Positions 38,055-50,300 of a stretch of DNA of 64,000 nt are shown piece after piece (position 1 is the stretch's first letter; every line of letters starts with the position of its first letter). The DNA lies in contig CATKHW010000009.1 in assembly GCA_949752795.1 (NCBI GenBank), positions 1,054,001 through 1,118,000 on the forward strand, given 5' to 3'. Made by a program: the position numbers and the translations under genes. This stretch comes from Hyperoodon ampullatus (taxonomy: Eukaryota; Chordata; Mammalia; Artiodactyla; Ziphiidae). Below the pieces are notes generated by a model. That model saw only the letters and a list, made by a program, of their open reading frames with translations, was not told the DNA's origin and did not search any database.

Positions 38055-41000
38055 TTAAATTCCATATATATGTGTCAGCATACAGTATTTGTCTTTCTCT
38101 TTCTGACTTACTTCACTCTGTATGACAGACTCTAGGTCCATCCACCTCATTACAAATAGTTCAATTTCATTTCTTTTTATGGCTGAGTAATATTCCATTG
38201 TATGTATGTGCCACATCTTCTTTACCCATTCATCCGATGATGGACACTTAGGTTGTTTCCATCTCCGGGCTATTGTAAATAGGGCTGCTATGAACATTTT
38301 GGTACATGTCTCTTTTTGAATTATGGTTTTCTCAGGGTATATGCCCAGTAGTGGGATTGCAGGGTCATATGGTAGTTCTATTTGTAGTTTTTTAAGGAAC
38401 CTCCATACCGTTCTCCATAGTGGCTGTACCAATTCACATTCCCACCAGCAGTGCAAGAGTGTTCCCTTTTTTCCACACCCTCTCCAGCATTTATTGTTTC
38501 TAGATTTTTTGATGATGGCCATTCTGACTGGTGTGAGATGATATCTCATTGTAGTTTTGATTTGCATTTCTCTAATTAGTAAAGATGTTGAGCATCCTTT
38601 CATGTGTTTGTTGGCAGTCTGTATATCTTCTGTGGAGAAATGTCTATTTAGGTCTTCTGCCCATTTTTGGATTGGGTTGTTTGTTTTTTTGTTATTGAGC
38701 TGCATGAGCTGCTTATAAATTTTGGAGATTAATCCTTTGTCAGTTGCTTCATTTGCAAATATTTTCTCCCATTCTGAGGGTTGTCTTTTGGTCTTGTTTA
38801 TGGTTTCCTTTGCTGTGCAAAAGCTTTTAAGTTTCATTAGGTCCCATGTGTTTATTTTTGTCTTTATTTCCATTTCTCTAGGAGGTGGGTCAAAAAGGAT
38901 CTTGCTGTGATTTATGTCATAGAGTGTTCTGCCTATGTTGTCCTCTAAGAGTTTGATAGTGTCTGGCCTTACATTTAGGTCTTTAATCCATTTTGAGCTT
39001 ATTTTTGTGTATGGTGTTAGGGAGTGATCGAATCTCATACTTTTACATGTCCCTGTCCAGTTTTCCCAACACCTCTTATTGAAGAGACTGTCCTTTCTCC
39101 ACTGTACATTCCTGCCTCCTTTATCAAAGATAAGGTGACCATATGTCCGTGGGTTTATCTCTGGGCTTTCTATCCTGTTCCATTGATCTATCTTTCTGTT
39201 TCTGTGCCAGTACCATACTGTCTTGATTACTGCAGCTTTGTAGTATAGTCTGAAGTCAGGGAGCCTGATTCCTCCAGCTCCATTTTTCGTTCTCAAGATT
39301 GCTTTGGCTATTCGGGGTCTTTTGTGTTTCCATACAAATTGTGAAATTTTTTGTTCTAGTTCTGTGAAAAATGCCAGTGGTATTTTGATAGGGATTGCAT
39401 TGAATCTGTAGATTGCTTTGGGTAGTAGAGTCATTTTCACAATGTTGATTCTTCCAATCCAAGAACATGGTACATCTCTCCATCTATTTGTATCATCTTT
39501 AATTTCTTTCATCAGTGTCTTATAATTTTCTGCATACAGGTCTTTTGTCTCCTTAGGTAGGTTTATTCCTAGATATTTTATTCTTTTTGTTGCAATGGTA
39601 AATGGGAGTGTTTCCTTGATTTCACTTTCAGATTTTTCATCATTAGTATATAGGAATGCCAGAGATTTCTGTGCATTAATTTTGTATCCTGCAACTTTAC
39701 CAAATTCATTGATTAGCTCTAGTAGTTTTCTGGTAGCATCTTTAGGATTCTCTATGTATAGTATCATGTCATCTGCAAACAGTGACAGCTTTACTTCTTC
39801 TTTTCCAATTTGGATTCCTTTTATTTGCTTTTCTTCTCTGATTGCTGTGGCTAAAACTTCCAAAACTATGTTGAATAAGAGTGGTGAGAGTGGGCAACCT
39901 TGTCTTGTTCCTGATCTTAGTGGAAATGGTTTCAGTTTTTCACCATTGAGGACGATGCTGGCTGTGGGTTTGTCATATATGGCCTTTATTATGTTGAGGA
40001 AAGTTCCCTCTATGCCTACTTTCTGCAGGGTTTTTATCATGAATGGGTGTTGAATTTTGTCGAAAGCTTTCTCTGCATCTATTGAGATGATCATATGGTT
40101 TTTCTCCTTCAATTTGTTAATATGGTGTATCACGTTGATTGATTTGCGTATATTGAAGAATCCTTGCATTCCTGGGATAAACCCCACTTGATCATGGTGT
40201 ATGATCCTTTTAATGTGCTGTTGGATTCTGTTTGCTAGTATTTTGTTGAGGATTTTTGCATCTATGTTCATCAGTGATATTGGCCTGTAGTTTTCTTTCT
40301 TTGTGACATCCTTGTCTGGTTTTGGTATCAAGGTGATGGTGGCCTCATAGAATGAGTTTGGGAGTGTTCCTCCCTCTGCTATATTTTGGAAGAGTTTGAG
40401 AAGGATAGGCGTTAGCTCTTCTCTAAATGCTTGATAGAATTCGCCTGTGAAGCCATCTGGTCCTGGGCTTTTGTTTGTTGGAAGATTTTTTATCACAGTT
40501 TCAATTTCAGTGCTTGTGATTGGTCTGTTCATATGTTCTATTTCTTCCTGATTCAGTCTTGGCAGGTTGTGCATTTCTAAGAATTTGTCCATTTCTTCCA
40601 GGTTGTCCATTTTATTGGCATAGAGTTGCTTATAGTAATCTCTCACGATCTTTTGTATTTCTGCAGTGTCAGTTGTTACTTCTCCTTTTTCATTTCTAAT
40701 TCTATTGATTTGAGTCTTCTCCCTTTTTTTCTTGATGAGTCTGGCTAATGGTTTATCAATTTTGTTTATCTTCTCAAAGAACCAGCTTTTAGTTTTATTG
40801 ATCTTTGCTATTGTTTCCTTAATTTCTTTTTCATTTATTTCTGATCTGATTTTTATGATTTCTTTCCTTCTGCTAACTTTGGGATGTTTTTGTTCTTCTT
40901 TCTCTAATTGCTTTAGGTGCAAGGTTAGGTTGTTTAGTCGAGATATTTCCTGTTTCTTAAGGTGGGATTGTATTGCTATAAACTTCCCTCTTAGAACTGC

Positions 41001-41873
41001 TTTTGCTGCATCCCATAGGTTTTGGGTTGTCGTGTCTCCATTGTCATTTGTTTCTAGGTATTTTTTTATTTCCTCTTTGATTTCTTCAGTGATCACTTCG
41101 TTATTAAGTAATGTATTGTTTAGCCTCCATGTGTTTGTATTTTTTATAGCTCTTTTCCTGTAATTGATATCTAGTCTCATAGCATTGTGGTCGGAAAAGA
41201 TACTTGATACAATTTCAATTTTCTTAAATTTACCAAGGCTTGATTTGTGACCCAAGATATGATCTATCCTGGAGAATGTTCCATGAGCACTTGAGAAAAA
41301 TGTGTATTCTGTTGTTTTTGGATGGAATGTCCTATAAATATCAATTAAGTCCATCTTGTTTAATGTATCATTTAAAGCTTGTGTTTCCTTATTTATTTTC
41401 ATTTTGGATGATCTGTCCATTGGTGAAAGTGGGGTGTTAAAGTCCCCTACTATGATTGTGTTACTGTCGATTTCTCCTTTTATGGCTGTTAGTGTTTGCC
41501 TTATGTATTGAGGTGCTCCTATGTTGGGTGCATAAATATTTACAATTGTTATATCTTCTTCTTGGATCGATCCCTTGATCATTATGTAGTGTCCTTCTTT
41601 GTCTCTTCTAGTAGTCTTTATTTTAAAGTCTATTTTGTCTGATATGAGAATTGCTACTCCAGCTTTCTTTTGGTTTCCATTTGCATGGAATATCTTTTTC
41701 CATCCCCTTACTTTCAGTCTGTATGTGTCTCTAGGTCTGAAGTGGGTCTCTTGTAGACAGCATATATATGGGTCTTGTTTTTGTATCCATTCAGCCAATC
41801 TGTGTCTTTTGGTGGGAGCGTTTAGTCCATTTACATTTAAGGTAATTATCGATATGTATGTTCCTATTCCCAT
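38055..41873 (-). CDS. L1 ORF2: LINE-1 ORF2p: endonuclease and reverse transcriptase
   Basis: ORF2p nicks target DNA and reverse-transcribes L1 RNA at the nick (target-primed reverse transcription). The frame is 1,272 aa, essentially the usual length of mammalian ORF2p (about 1,275), with no stop or frameshift. The N-terminal APE-like endonuclease shows LNVNGLNAP (12-20), CLQETH with E42, GDFN with D144 and N146, and SDHN with D228 and H229. The reverse transcriptase catalytic motif FADDMILY starts at F699, with D701 and D702. The C-terminal cysteine region has the CX3CX7HX4C pattern (CWRGC...HCWWEC) near residue 1,125. The start is the first Met after ORF1, 58 nt downstream of its stop, as in other L1s. 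It ends in the 3'UTR at 38,054. All residues I could check are present, so it is potentially active. Confidence 0.96.
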   Translation of the reverse strand: MGIGTYISIITLNVNGLNAPTKRHRLAEWIQKQDPYICCLQETHFRPRDTYRLKVRGWKKIFHANGNQKKAGVAILISDKIDFKIKTTRRDKEGHYIMIKGSIQEEDITIVNIYAPNIGAPQYIRQTLTAIKGEIDSNTIIVGDFNTPLSPMDRSSKMKINKETQALNDTLNKMDLIDIYRTFHPKTTEYTFFSSAHGTFSRIDHILGHKSSLGKFKKIEIVSSIFSDHNAMRLDINYRKRAIKNTNTWRLNNTLLNNEVITEEIKEEIKKYLETNDNGDTTTQNLWDAAKAVLRGKFIAIQSHLKKQEISRLNNLTLHLKQLEKEEQKHPKVSRRKEIIKIRSEINEKEIKETIAKINKTKSWFFEKINKIDKPLARLIKKKREKTQINRIRNEKGEVTTDTAEIQKIVRDYYKQLYANKMDNLEEMDKFLEMHNLPRLNQEEIEHMNRPITSTEIETVIKNLPTNKSPGPDGFTGEFYQAFREELTPILLKLFQNIAEGGTLPNSFYEATITLIPKPDKDVTKKENYRPISLMNIDAKILNKILANRIQQHIKRIIHHDQVGFIPGMQGFFNIRKSINVIHHINKLKEKNHMIISIDAEKAFDKIQHPFMIKTLQKVGIEGTFLNIIKAIYDKPTASIVLNGEKLKPFPLRSGTRQGCPLSPLLFNIVLEVLATAIREEKQIKGIQIGKEEVKLSLFADDMILYIENPKDATRKLLELINEFGKVAGYKINAQKSLAFLYTNDEKSESEIKETLPFTIATKRIKYLGINLPKETKDLYAENYKTLMKEIKDDTNRWRDVPCSWIGRINIVKMTLLPKAIYRFNAIPIKIPLAFFTELEQKISQFVWKHKRPRIAKAILRTKNGAGGIRLPDFRLYYKAAVIKTVWYWHRNRKIDQWNRIESPEINPRTYGHLIFDKGGRNVQWRKDSLFNKRCWENWTGTCKSMRFDHSLTPYTKISSKWIKDLNVRPDTIKLLEDNIGRTLYDINHSKILFDPPPREMEIKTKINTWDLMKLKSFCTAKETINKTKRQPSEWEKIFANEATDKGLISKIYKQLMQLNNKKTNNPIQKWAEDLNRHFSTEDIQTANKHMKGCSTSLLIREMQIKTTMRYHLTPVRMAIIKKSRNNKCWRGCGKKGTLLHCWWECELVQPLWRTVWRFLKKLQIELPYDPAIPLLGIYPEKTIIQKETCTKMFIAALFTIARRWKQPKCPSSDEWVKKMWHIHTMEYYSAIKRNEIELFVMRWMDLESVIQSEVSQKEKDKYCMLTHIYGI

Positions 41874-41931
41874 TTTCTTAATTGTTTTGGGTTCGTTATT
41901 GTAGGTCTTTTCCTTCTGTTGTGTTTCTTGC

Positions 41932-42825
41932 CTAGAGAAGTTCCTTTAGCATTTGTTGTAAAGCTGGTTTGGTGGTGCTGAACTCTCTCAGCTTTTGCTT
42001 GTGTGTAAAGGTTTTAATTTCTCCATCAAATCTGAATGAGATCCTTGCTGGGTAGAGTAATCTTGGTTGCAGGTTTCTCTCCTTCATCACTTTAATTATG
42101 TCCTGCCACTCCCTTCTGGCTTGTAGAGTTTCTGCTGAGAGATCAGCTGTTATCCTGATGGGGATTCCCTTGTGTGTTATTTGTTGTTTTTGCCTTGCTG
42201 CTTTTAATATGATTTCTTTGTGTTTAATTTTTGACAGTTTGATTAATATGTGTCTTGGCGTATTTCTCCTTGGATTTATTCTGTATGGGACTCTCTGTGC
42301 TTCTTGGACTTGATTAACTATTTCCTTTCCCATATTAGGGAAGTTTTCAACTATAATCTCTTCAAATATTTTCTCAGTCCCTTTCTTTTTCTCTTCTTCT
42401 TCTGGAACCCCTATAATTCGAATGTTGGTGCGTTTAATGTTGTCCCAGAGGTCTCTGATATTGTCCTCTGTTCTTTTCATTCTTTTCTCTTTATTTTGCT
42501 CTGCATTAGTTATTTCCACTATTTTATCTTCCACCTCACTTATCCGTTCTTCTGCCTCAGTTATTCTGCTATTGATCACATCTAGAGTATTTTTCATTTC
42601 ATTTATTGTGTTTTTAATCGATGCTTGATTCATCTTTAGTTCTACTAGGTCCTTGTTAACTGTTTCTTGCATTTTGTCTATTCTATTTCCAAGATTTTGG
42701 ATCATCTTTACTATCATTATTCTGAATTCTTTTTCAGATAGACTGCCTATTACCTCTTCATTTGTTAGGTCTGGTGGGTTTTTATCTTGCTCCTTCTCCT
42801 GCTGTGTGTTTTTCTGTCTTCTCAT
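41932..42825 (-). CDS. L1 ORF1: LINE-1 ORF1p: RNA-binding trimeric chaperone
   Basis: ORF1p coats L1 RNA in the cytoplasmic ribonucleoprotein and acts as a nucleic-acid chaperone. The frame is 297 aa and starts [13 protein letters not shown]. Residues about 30-125 form a long heptad coiled coil (for example [16 protein letters not shown] and [18 protein letters not shown]), the trimerisation region. An RRM-like domain follows with [14 protein letters not shown]. The C-terminal domain holds [22 protein letters not shown] and [12 protein letters not shown], which match the conserved RNA-binding CTD of mammalian ORF1p. Length is typical of cetartiodactyl ORF1p (human is 338). No stops or frameshifts are present. 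It precedes ORF2 on a bicistronic RNA. Confidence 0.95.
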   Translation of the reverse strand: MRRQKNTQQEKEQDKNPPDLTNEEVIGSLSEKEFRIMIVKMIQNLGNRIDKMQETVNKDLVELKMNQASIKNTINEMKNTLDVINSRITEAEERISEVEDKIVEITNAEQNKEKRMKRTEDNIRDLWDNIKRTNIRIIGVPEEEEKKKGTEKIFEEIIVENFPNMGKEIVNQVQEAQRVPYRINPRRNTPRHILIKLSKIKHKEIILKAARQKQQITHKGIPIRITADLSAETLQARREWQDIIKVMKERNLQPRLLYPARISFRFDGEIKTFTHKQKLREFSTTKPALQQMLKELL

Positions 42826-44320
42826 TTTGCTTATGTTACTGTGTTTGGGGTCTCCTTTTTGCCGGCTGCAGGTTCGTAGTTCCTGTTGTTTTTGGTGTCT
42901 GTCCCCAGTGGCTAAGGTTGGTTTAGTGGGTTGTGTAGGTTTCCTGGTCGAGGGGACTAGTGCCTGTGTTCTGGTGGATGAGGCTGGATCTTGTCTTTCT
43001 GCTGGGCAGGTCCACGTCTGGTGGTGTGTTTTGGGGTGTCTGCAGGCTTTTTATGATTTTAGGCCACCTCTCTGCTAATGGGTGGCGTTGTGTTCCTGTC
43101 TTGCTAGTTGTTTGGCATAGGGTGTCCAGCACTGTAGCTTGCTGGTCGTTGAGTGAAGCTGGGTGCTGGTGTTGAGATGGAGATCTCTGGAAGATTTTCG
43201 CCGTTTGATATTATGTGGAGCTGGGAGGTCTCTTGTGGACCAGTGTCCTGAAGTTGGCTCTCCCACCTCAGAGGCACAGTACTGACTCCTGGCTCCTCAA
43301 TTTGGGATGATTTGTTGTCTATTCATGTATTCCACAGATGCAGGGTACATCAAGTTGATTGTGGAGCTTTAATCCGCTGCTTCTGAGGCTGCTGGGAGAG
43401 GTTTCCCTTTCTCTTCTTTGTTCTCACAGCTCCCGGGTCTCAGCTTTGGATTTGGCCCCGCCTCTGCGTGTAGGTCGCCGGAGGGCGTCTGTTCTTCGCT
43501 CAGACAGGAAAGGGTTAAAGGAGCAGCCTCTTCGGGAACTCTGGCTCACTCAGGCCGGGCGGGAGGGAGGGGCACGGAGTGCGGGGCGAGCCTGCAGCGG
43601 CAGAGGTCGGCGTGACGTTGCACCAGCCCGAGGCGTGCCGTGCGTTCTCCCAGGGAAGCCGCCCCTGGATCCCGGGACCCCGGCAGTGGCGGGCTGCACA
43701 GGCTCCCGGAAGGGCGGTGTGGACAGTGACCTGCGCTCGCACACGGGCTTCTTGGCGGCGGCAGCAGCAGCCCCAGCGTCCCACGCCCGTCACTGGGCTC
43801 CGCGCTTTCAGTCGCGACTCGCGCCCGTCTGTGGAGCCACTTTAAGCAGCGCTCTTAATCCCCTCTCCTCGCGCAGCAGGAAACCAAGAGGGAAGAACAA
43901 GTCTCTTGCCTCTTCGGCAGCTCCAGAGTTTTCCCGGACTCCCTCCCGGCTAGCTGTGGCACATTAGCCCCCTTCAGGCTGAGTTCTCGCCGCCAGCCCC
44001 AGTCCTCTCCCTGCGCTCTGACCGAAGCCCGAGCCTCAGCTTCCAGCGCCGCCCGCCCCGGCGGGCGAGCAGACAAGCCTCTCGGGCTGGTGAGTGCCGC
44101 TCGGCACCGATCCTCTGTGCGGGAATCTCTCCGCTTTGCCCTACCCAGGTATGTGGGGAGTTTCTTGCCTTTTGGGAGGTCTGGGGTCTTCTGCCAGCGT
44201 TCAGTAGGTGTTCTGTAGGAGTTGTTCCACGTGTAGCTGTATTTCTGGTGTATCCGTGAGGAGGAAGGTGATCTCCGCGTCTTACTCTTCCGCCATCTTA
44301 CCCGGAAGTCCATAGTACTC
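42826..44320 (-). promoter_or_regulatory. LINE-1 5'UTR with internal promoter, CpG-rich
   Basis: This ~1.5 kb region lies upstream of ORF1. About 43,430-44,120 is strongly GC- and CpG-rich, in sharp contrast to the CpG-poor satellites on both sides. L1 5'UTRs carry an internal RNA polymerase II promoter. The region also has a 202-codon open frame on the opposite strand (43,359-43,967), which may be only a by-product of GC-rich sequence. Confidence 0.85.
44291..44299 (-). promoter_or_regulatory. YY1-like site at L1 5' end
   Basis: The minus strand reads TAAGATGGCGG about 20 nt from the L1 5' end. The AAGATGGCG core matches the YY1 motif, which occupies a similar position in human L1 and helps set the transcription start. 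Next to it the minus strand reads ACTTCCGGGT (44,300-44,309), an ETS-type core. Confidence 0.7.
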
Positions 44321-44334
44321 CACAATGCTCCTTT
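44321..44334. repeat. L1 target-site duplication, right copy
   Basis: CACAATGCTCCTTT is identical to 37,716-37,729 and lies immediately after the L1 5' terminus. It confirms a single insertion event with no 5' truncation. Confidence 0.85.
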
Positions 44335-47300
44335 ACCTTTGTCATCACAATCCTCCATGAGACGTGTCATCACAATGCTCCATGTTATTGGAATCACAAT
44401 GGACCATGTCATATGTCATCACAATGCTCCCTGACACCTGTCTTCACTATAGTCCATGACGTTGTCATCACAATGTTCCATGCTCTTTTCATCACAGTGC
44501 ACCACGCCCACTGTCATCACAATAATCCATGAAATTTGTGAGACCAATGCTCCATGCCCCTGTCATCACAATGCTCCGTGACTCCATTCATCACAATGCT
44601 TCATGATATTTGTCATCACAATGGTCAATGCCCTTGTCATCACAAGGCTCTGTGACCTGTGTAACCACAATGTACCATGAGCTTTTCGTCACCATGCTCC
44701 ATGCCTTTCTCAGCACAACACTCAATGACACTTGTCATCACAATGCTCCATGCCTTTGTCAGCACAATGCTCCATGACATTTGTCATCACAATGCTACAT
44801 GCCCTTGTCAGCACAATGCTCCATGATCCATGTCATCACAGTGTGCCATGCGCTTGTCATCACAGTGCTCCCCAACCTTGTCATCACAATGCTCCGTAAA
44901 ACTTGTCATCACAAAGCTCCATGAATTTCACTGCAAAATGCTGTCTCACCACTAATATCATAATTTTCCAACACTAGTCATCACAATATTCCCTCTCTCC
45001 TGTCATCACAATGTTTCACGGCATTGTCATCACAAGGCTCCATGACCCAAGTAATAACAATGTTCCATGCCAATTTTCATCTCAATGCTCCATGAACCTT
45101 GTCATCACAACGAACCATGCCCATCAGCATAATGCTTCACGCTATTGTCATCACAATGAAATCAAAATGCTACATGACCACTGTCATCACAATGCTCCAA
45201 ACCCTTGTGATCACAATGCTCCATAACACTTGTCATCACAACGCCCCATGACGATTGTTATCACAATTATCCATGCAGTTCTCATCACAATGTTCCATGA
45301 CCTTTTTCATCACAATGTTCAATACACTTGTCATCACAATGCTCCCTGACACTTGTCGTCCGTATGCTCCTTGAACCCTGTCATGACAAGGCTCCATGCC
45401 TTTTTCATCACAATGATCCATGTCCTTTTCTTCACAATGCTCTAAGACCCCTGTGATCACAATGCTGCATGCACCTTTTCATCACAATTCTCCATGAGAC
45501 TTCTCATCACAAGGCTCAGTGGGCTTCTCATCACAATGCTCCAGGAACTTCTCATCACAATGCTCCAGGACTTTGTCATCACAATGTTCCATTCCCTTGT
45601 CAACACAATGTTCCATGACCCCTGCCATCACAAAACTCCATGAACATTTTCAGCCCAGTGATCTATAACCTTCTCATCACAATGTTCCATGACCACTGTC
45701 ATCACAACGCTCCATGGCCACTGACAACACAATGATCCTGGACTCTTTTCATCAAACTGCTCCATGACCCTTGTCATCACAATTATCCATTCCCTTGCCA
45801 TCCCAATGCTCCATGACACCTGTAATCAAAATGCTCCGTGACGCTTTTCATCACAGTGCTCCATTACACTTTTCATCAAAATGCTCCATGCATTTGTCAG
45901 CAAAATGCTACATGACCTTGTCATCACAATGCTCCATGCGCTTGTTATCAAAATACTCTATTCCCATTGTCATCAAAATCCTCCATGAACCTTGGGTTCA
46001 CATTGCTTCATGCCATGTCATGACAACGCTCCATGCTACTTGTAATGAAAATGATCCATGACCTCTGTCATCACAATGCTCCAAACCCTTGTGATCACAA
46101 TGTTCCATAACACTTGTCATCACAACGCTCCATGATGCCTGTCATCACAATGCTCCATGACCATTGTCATCACAATGCTCAATACAGTACACTTGTCATG
46201 ACAATGCTCACTGACACTTGACGTCAGAATGCTCCTTGAAACCTGTCATGAAAAGGTTCCATGCCTTTTTCATCACAATGCACCATGCCTTTTTCATCAC
46301 AATGCTCCATGCTATTGTCATCACAATACTCCAGAAACTTGTCATCAGAATTCTCCATGACCCTTGTTATCACAATGATCCATGACACTTGTCATCACTA
46401 TTCTCCATGCCCCGTGTCATTACAGTGCTCGATGACACTCGTCATCAAAATGCTCCATGGTCTTGCCATCACAATGCTCCACGGACATGCCATCACAATG
46501 CTCCATGCCCTGGACATCACAATGCTCCATTTCCCTTGTCATCAGAATGTTCCATGACACTTCTGATCACCATGATACATGCTCTTCTCATCACAATCCT
46601 CCATGACACTTGGCATCACAATGCTCCATGCCATTATCATCACAATGGACCATGACATATGCCATCACAATGCTCCCTGACACCTGTCTTCACAATAAGC
46701 CATGAACATGTCATAACAATGCTCCATGCCCTTGTCATCACAATGCTCCATGCCGTTGTCGTCACAATGCACCATGAACTCTGTCATCACGATGCTCCGT
46801 GGCTCCAGTCATCACAATGCTTCATGACCTTTGTCGTCACAATGGTCCATGCCCTTGTCATCACAAGTCTCTCTGACCTTTTTCAGCACAATACTCCATG
46901 AACTTTTCATCACAATGCTCCGTGACCCTTGTCATCACAATGCTCCATGATCCTTGTCATCACAATGCTCCATGCGCTTCTCAGCACAATGCTCCATGAG
47001 CCATGTCATCAGAATTGGCCATGCACTTGTCGTCACAATGCTCCACAAATTTGTCATCACAATGCTCCATAAACCTTGTCATCACAATGCTCCATTCAAT
47101 TTCATCAAAATGCTCTGTCACCACTAATATCACAATGTTCCATCACTAGTCATCACAATACTCCATCACCAGTCATCACAATGTTCCATGACCCCAGTAA
47201 TCACAATGCTCCATGCCCTTGTCATCACAAAGCTCCATGATGCATGTCATCAGAATACTCCATGGCCTTCTCATCACAATGCTCCATGACCTTGCCATTA

Positions 47301-50300
47301 CAGTGCTCCATTACCACTGTCATCACAATGCTCCATGACCACTGACGTCACAGCGCCCCATGACCCCTGACAACACAATGATCCGGGACTCTTGTCATCA
47401 AAATGCTCCATTACACTTGAAATCACAGTGATCCATGCGCTTGTCATCCCAATGCTCCATGACCCCTGTAATCAGAATGCTCCGTGACGCTTGTCATCTC
47501 AGTGCTCCATGACCCTTGGCATCACAATGCTCCATGCCATTGTCATCACAATGCTCCATGAAACCTATCATTACATTGCTCCATGCCCTTGTCATCACAA
47601 AGCTCCATAACACTTGTCATCACAATGCTCGATGCCCTTCTCATCACAATGCTCCATTACCATTGTCATCACAATGCTCAATACACTTGTCATCACAATG
47701 CTCCCTTACACTTGTCATCAGAATGCTCCTTGAACACTGTCATGAAAAGGCTCCATGCCTTATTAATCACAATGCTCCATGCCCATTTCATCACAATGCT
47801 CCATGCCATTGTCATCACATTACTCCTCAAGCTTGTCATCAGAATGGTCCATGACCCTTGTCATCACAATGATCCATGACACCTGTCATCACAATGCTCC
47901 ATGCCCCTTGTCATTACAGTGCTCCATGATGCTCATCATCACAATTATTCATGGTCTTCTCATCACAATGCTCCACGGTCTTGCCATCACAATGCTCCAT
48001 GCCCTGGTCATCACAATTCTACATGTCCTTGTCATCACAGTGCTCCATGACACTTCTCATCAAATTGTTACATGCTCTTGTCAATACAATTCTCCATGCA
48101 CTTGTCATCGCAATGCTCCATGACCCTTGTCATAACAATGCTCCATGACCCCTGCCATCACAATGTTCCCCGGCCTTTTCATCCAAGGCTCCATGACCCT
48201 TGTCATCACAATGCTCCAAGACCCTTGCAATCACAATGTTCCATGCCTTGGTCATCACAAAGATCCTTGACGCATGTCATCAGAATACTCCATGCCCTTG
48301 TTATCACAATGGTCCAAGACCCCTGTAATCGCAATGCTCCATGCCCCTTTTCATCTCAATGCTCCATGACCCCTGTCATCACAATGCTCTGTGACCCCAG
48401 TCATCAAAATGATTCATGACCTTTCTCATCACAATGGTCCATGCCCCTGTCACACAAGGCTCTGTGACATTTGTCACCACAATGCTCCATGAACTTTTCA
48501 TCACAGTGCTCTGTGACCCTTGTCATCAAAATGCACCATGCCTTTGTCAGCACAATGATACATGACACATGTCATCACAATGCTCCATGCGCTTTTCAGC
48601 ACAATGCTCCTTGACCCATGTCATCAGAATGCGCCATGCACTTGTCATCACAATGCTCCACATACTAGTCATCACAATGCTCCATAAAACTTGTAATCAC
48701 AATTCTCAATGCACTTCTCATCAAAATGCTCTCTCACCATTGATTTCACAATGTTCCATCACTATTCATCACAATACTCCCTCAACCCTGTCATCACAAT
48801 GTTCCATAACCCCAGTCATCACAATGCTACATGCCCTTATCGTCACAATGTACCAATCCCTTGTCATCAAAATGCTCCATGACCACTGTCATCACAACTC
48901 TCCATGACCGGTGACAACACAATGATCCGGGACACTTGTCATCTGAATGCTCCATTACCCTTGTAATCAAAATGATCCATGCCCTTGCCATCCCAATGCT
49001 CCATGACCCCTGTAATCACCATGCTCCGTGACGCTTGTCATCACAGTGCTCCATTACCCTTGTCATCAAAATGTTCCGTGCATTTGTCAGCAAAATGCTA
49101 CATGACCTTGTCATCACAATGCTCCATGTGCTTGTCATCACAGTACTCCATTCCGATTGTCATCAAAATCCTCGATGAAACTTGGGTTCACATTGCTTCA
49201 TGCCCTTGTCATCACAATGCTCCATGGTCGTTGAAATGAAAATGTTCCATGCCCTCTCTCATCACAATGCTCCAAACCCTTGTGATCACAATGTTCCATA
49301 ACCCTTGTCATCACAACGCTCCATGATGCCTGTCATCACAATGCTGCATGAACTTTGTCATCACAATGCTCAATACACTTGTCATCACAATGCTCCCTGA
49401 CACTTGTCGTCAGAATGCCCCTTGAAACCTGTCATGAAAAGACTCCATGCCTTTTTCATCACAATGCTCCATGCCATTTTCATCACAATGCTCCATGTCA
49501 GTGTCATCACAATACTCCACAAGCTGGTCATAAGAAGGCTCCATGACCCCTCTCATCAAAATGATCCATGACACCTGTCATCACAATGCTCCATTCCCCT
49601 TGTCATTACAGTGCTCCATGATGCTCGTCATCACAGTTACCCATGATCTTCTCATCACAATGTTCCACGGTCTTGCCATCACAATGCTGAAAGCCCTGGT
49701 CATCACAATGCTCCATGTCCCTTGTCATCACAATTCTCCACGTACCTCTCATCACAATGCGCCATGACACTTCTCATCACAATGTTACATGCTCTTGTCA
49801 TCACAATTATCCATGCACTTGTCATCGCAATGCTCCATGACCCCTGTCATAGCAATCTCCATGTGCTGGTCATCGCAATGCTTCACGACGTTGTCATCAA
49901 AATTCTCAATGGCCGTTTTCATCACAATGCTCCATGCCCTTGTCATCACAATGTTCCATGACACTTCTCATCACAATGCTTCAAGCCCTTGTCATCACAA
50001 TTCTCCATTACATATGTCATCACAATCCTCCATGACACTTGGCATCACAATGCTCCATGCCATTGTCATCACAATGCACCTTGACATATGTCATCACAAT
50101 GCTCCCTGACACCTGTCTTCACAATAATCCATGACCTTGACATCACAATGCTCCATTCCCTTGTCATCACAAGGCGCCATGCCCACTGTCATCACAATAA
50201 TCCATGAAACTTGTCAGACCAATGTTCCATGCCCCTGTCATCACAATGCTCCATGACCCTTGACAACACAATGATCCGGGACTCTTGTCATGAAAATGCT

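Larger units (their letters stand above)
37727..44320 (-). mobile_element. L1: Full-length LINE-1 insertion with both ORFs intact
   Basis: The element lies antisense to the plus strand. Reading the minus strand: 5'UTR (44,320-42,826), ORF1 (42,825-41,932), a 58-nt spacer, ORF2 (41,873-38,055), a ~305-bp 3'UTR with ATTAAA, and a 22-base poly(A) tail. It sits inside the 25-bp minisatellite and is flanked by the duplication CACAATGCTCCTTT. The plus strand at the insertion point reads CTCCTTT/ACC, close to the TTTT/A preference of L1 endonuclease. Length (~6.6 kb), a 5' end retaining a YY1 motif, unbroken ORFs and a pure tail all point to a young copy. Whether it still moves is not known from sequence. 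Confidence 0.97.

Noticed and set aside
38055..41904. Plus-strand frames of 60-152 aa across the L1
   Set aside because: Antisense shadows of L1 ORF2/ORF1.
43855..44412. 185-aa minus-strand frame spanning minisatellite and L1 5'UTR
   Set aside because: It crosses the L1 insertion boundary, so it cannot be an evolved gene.
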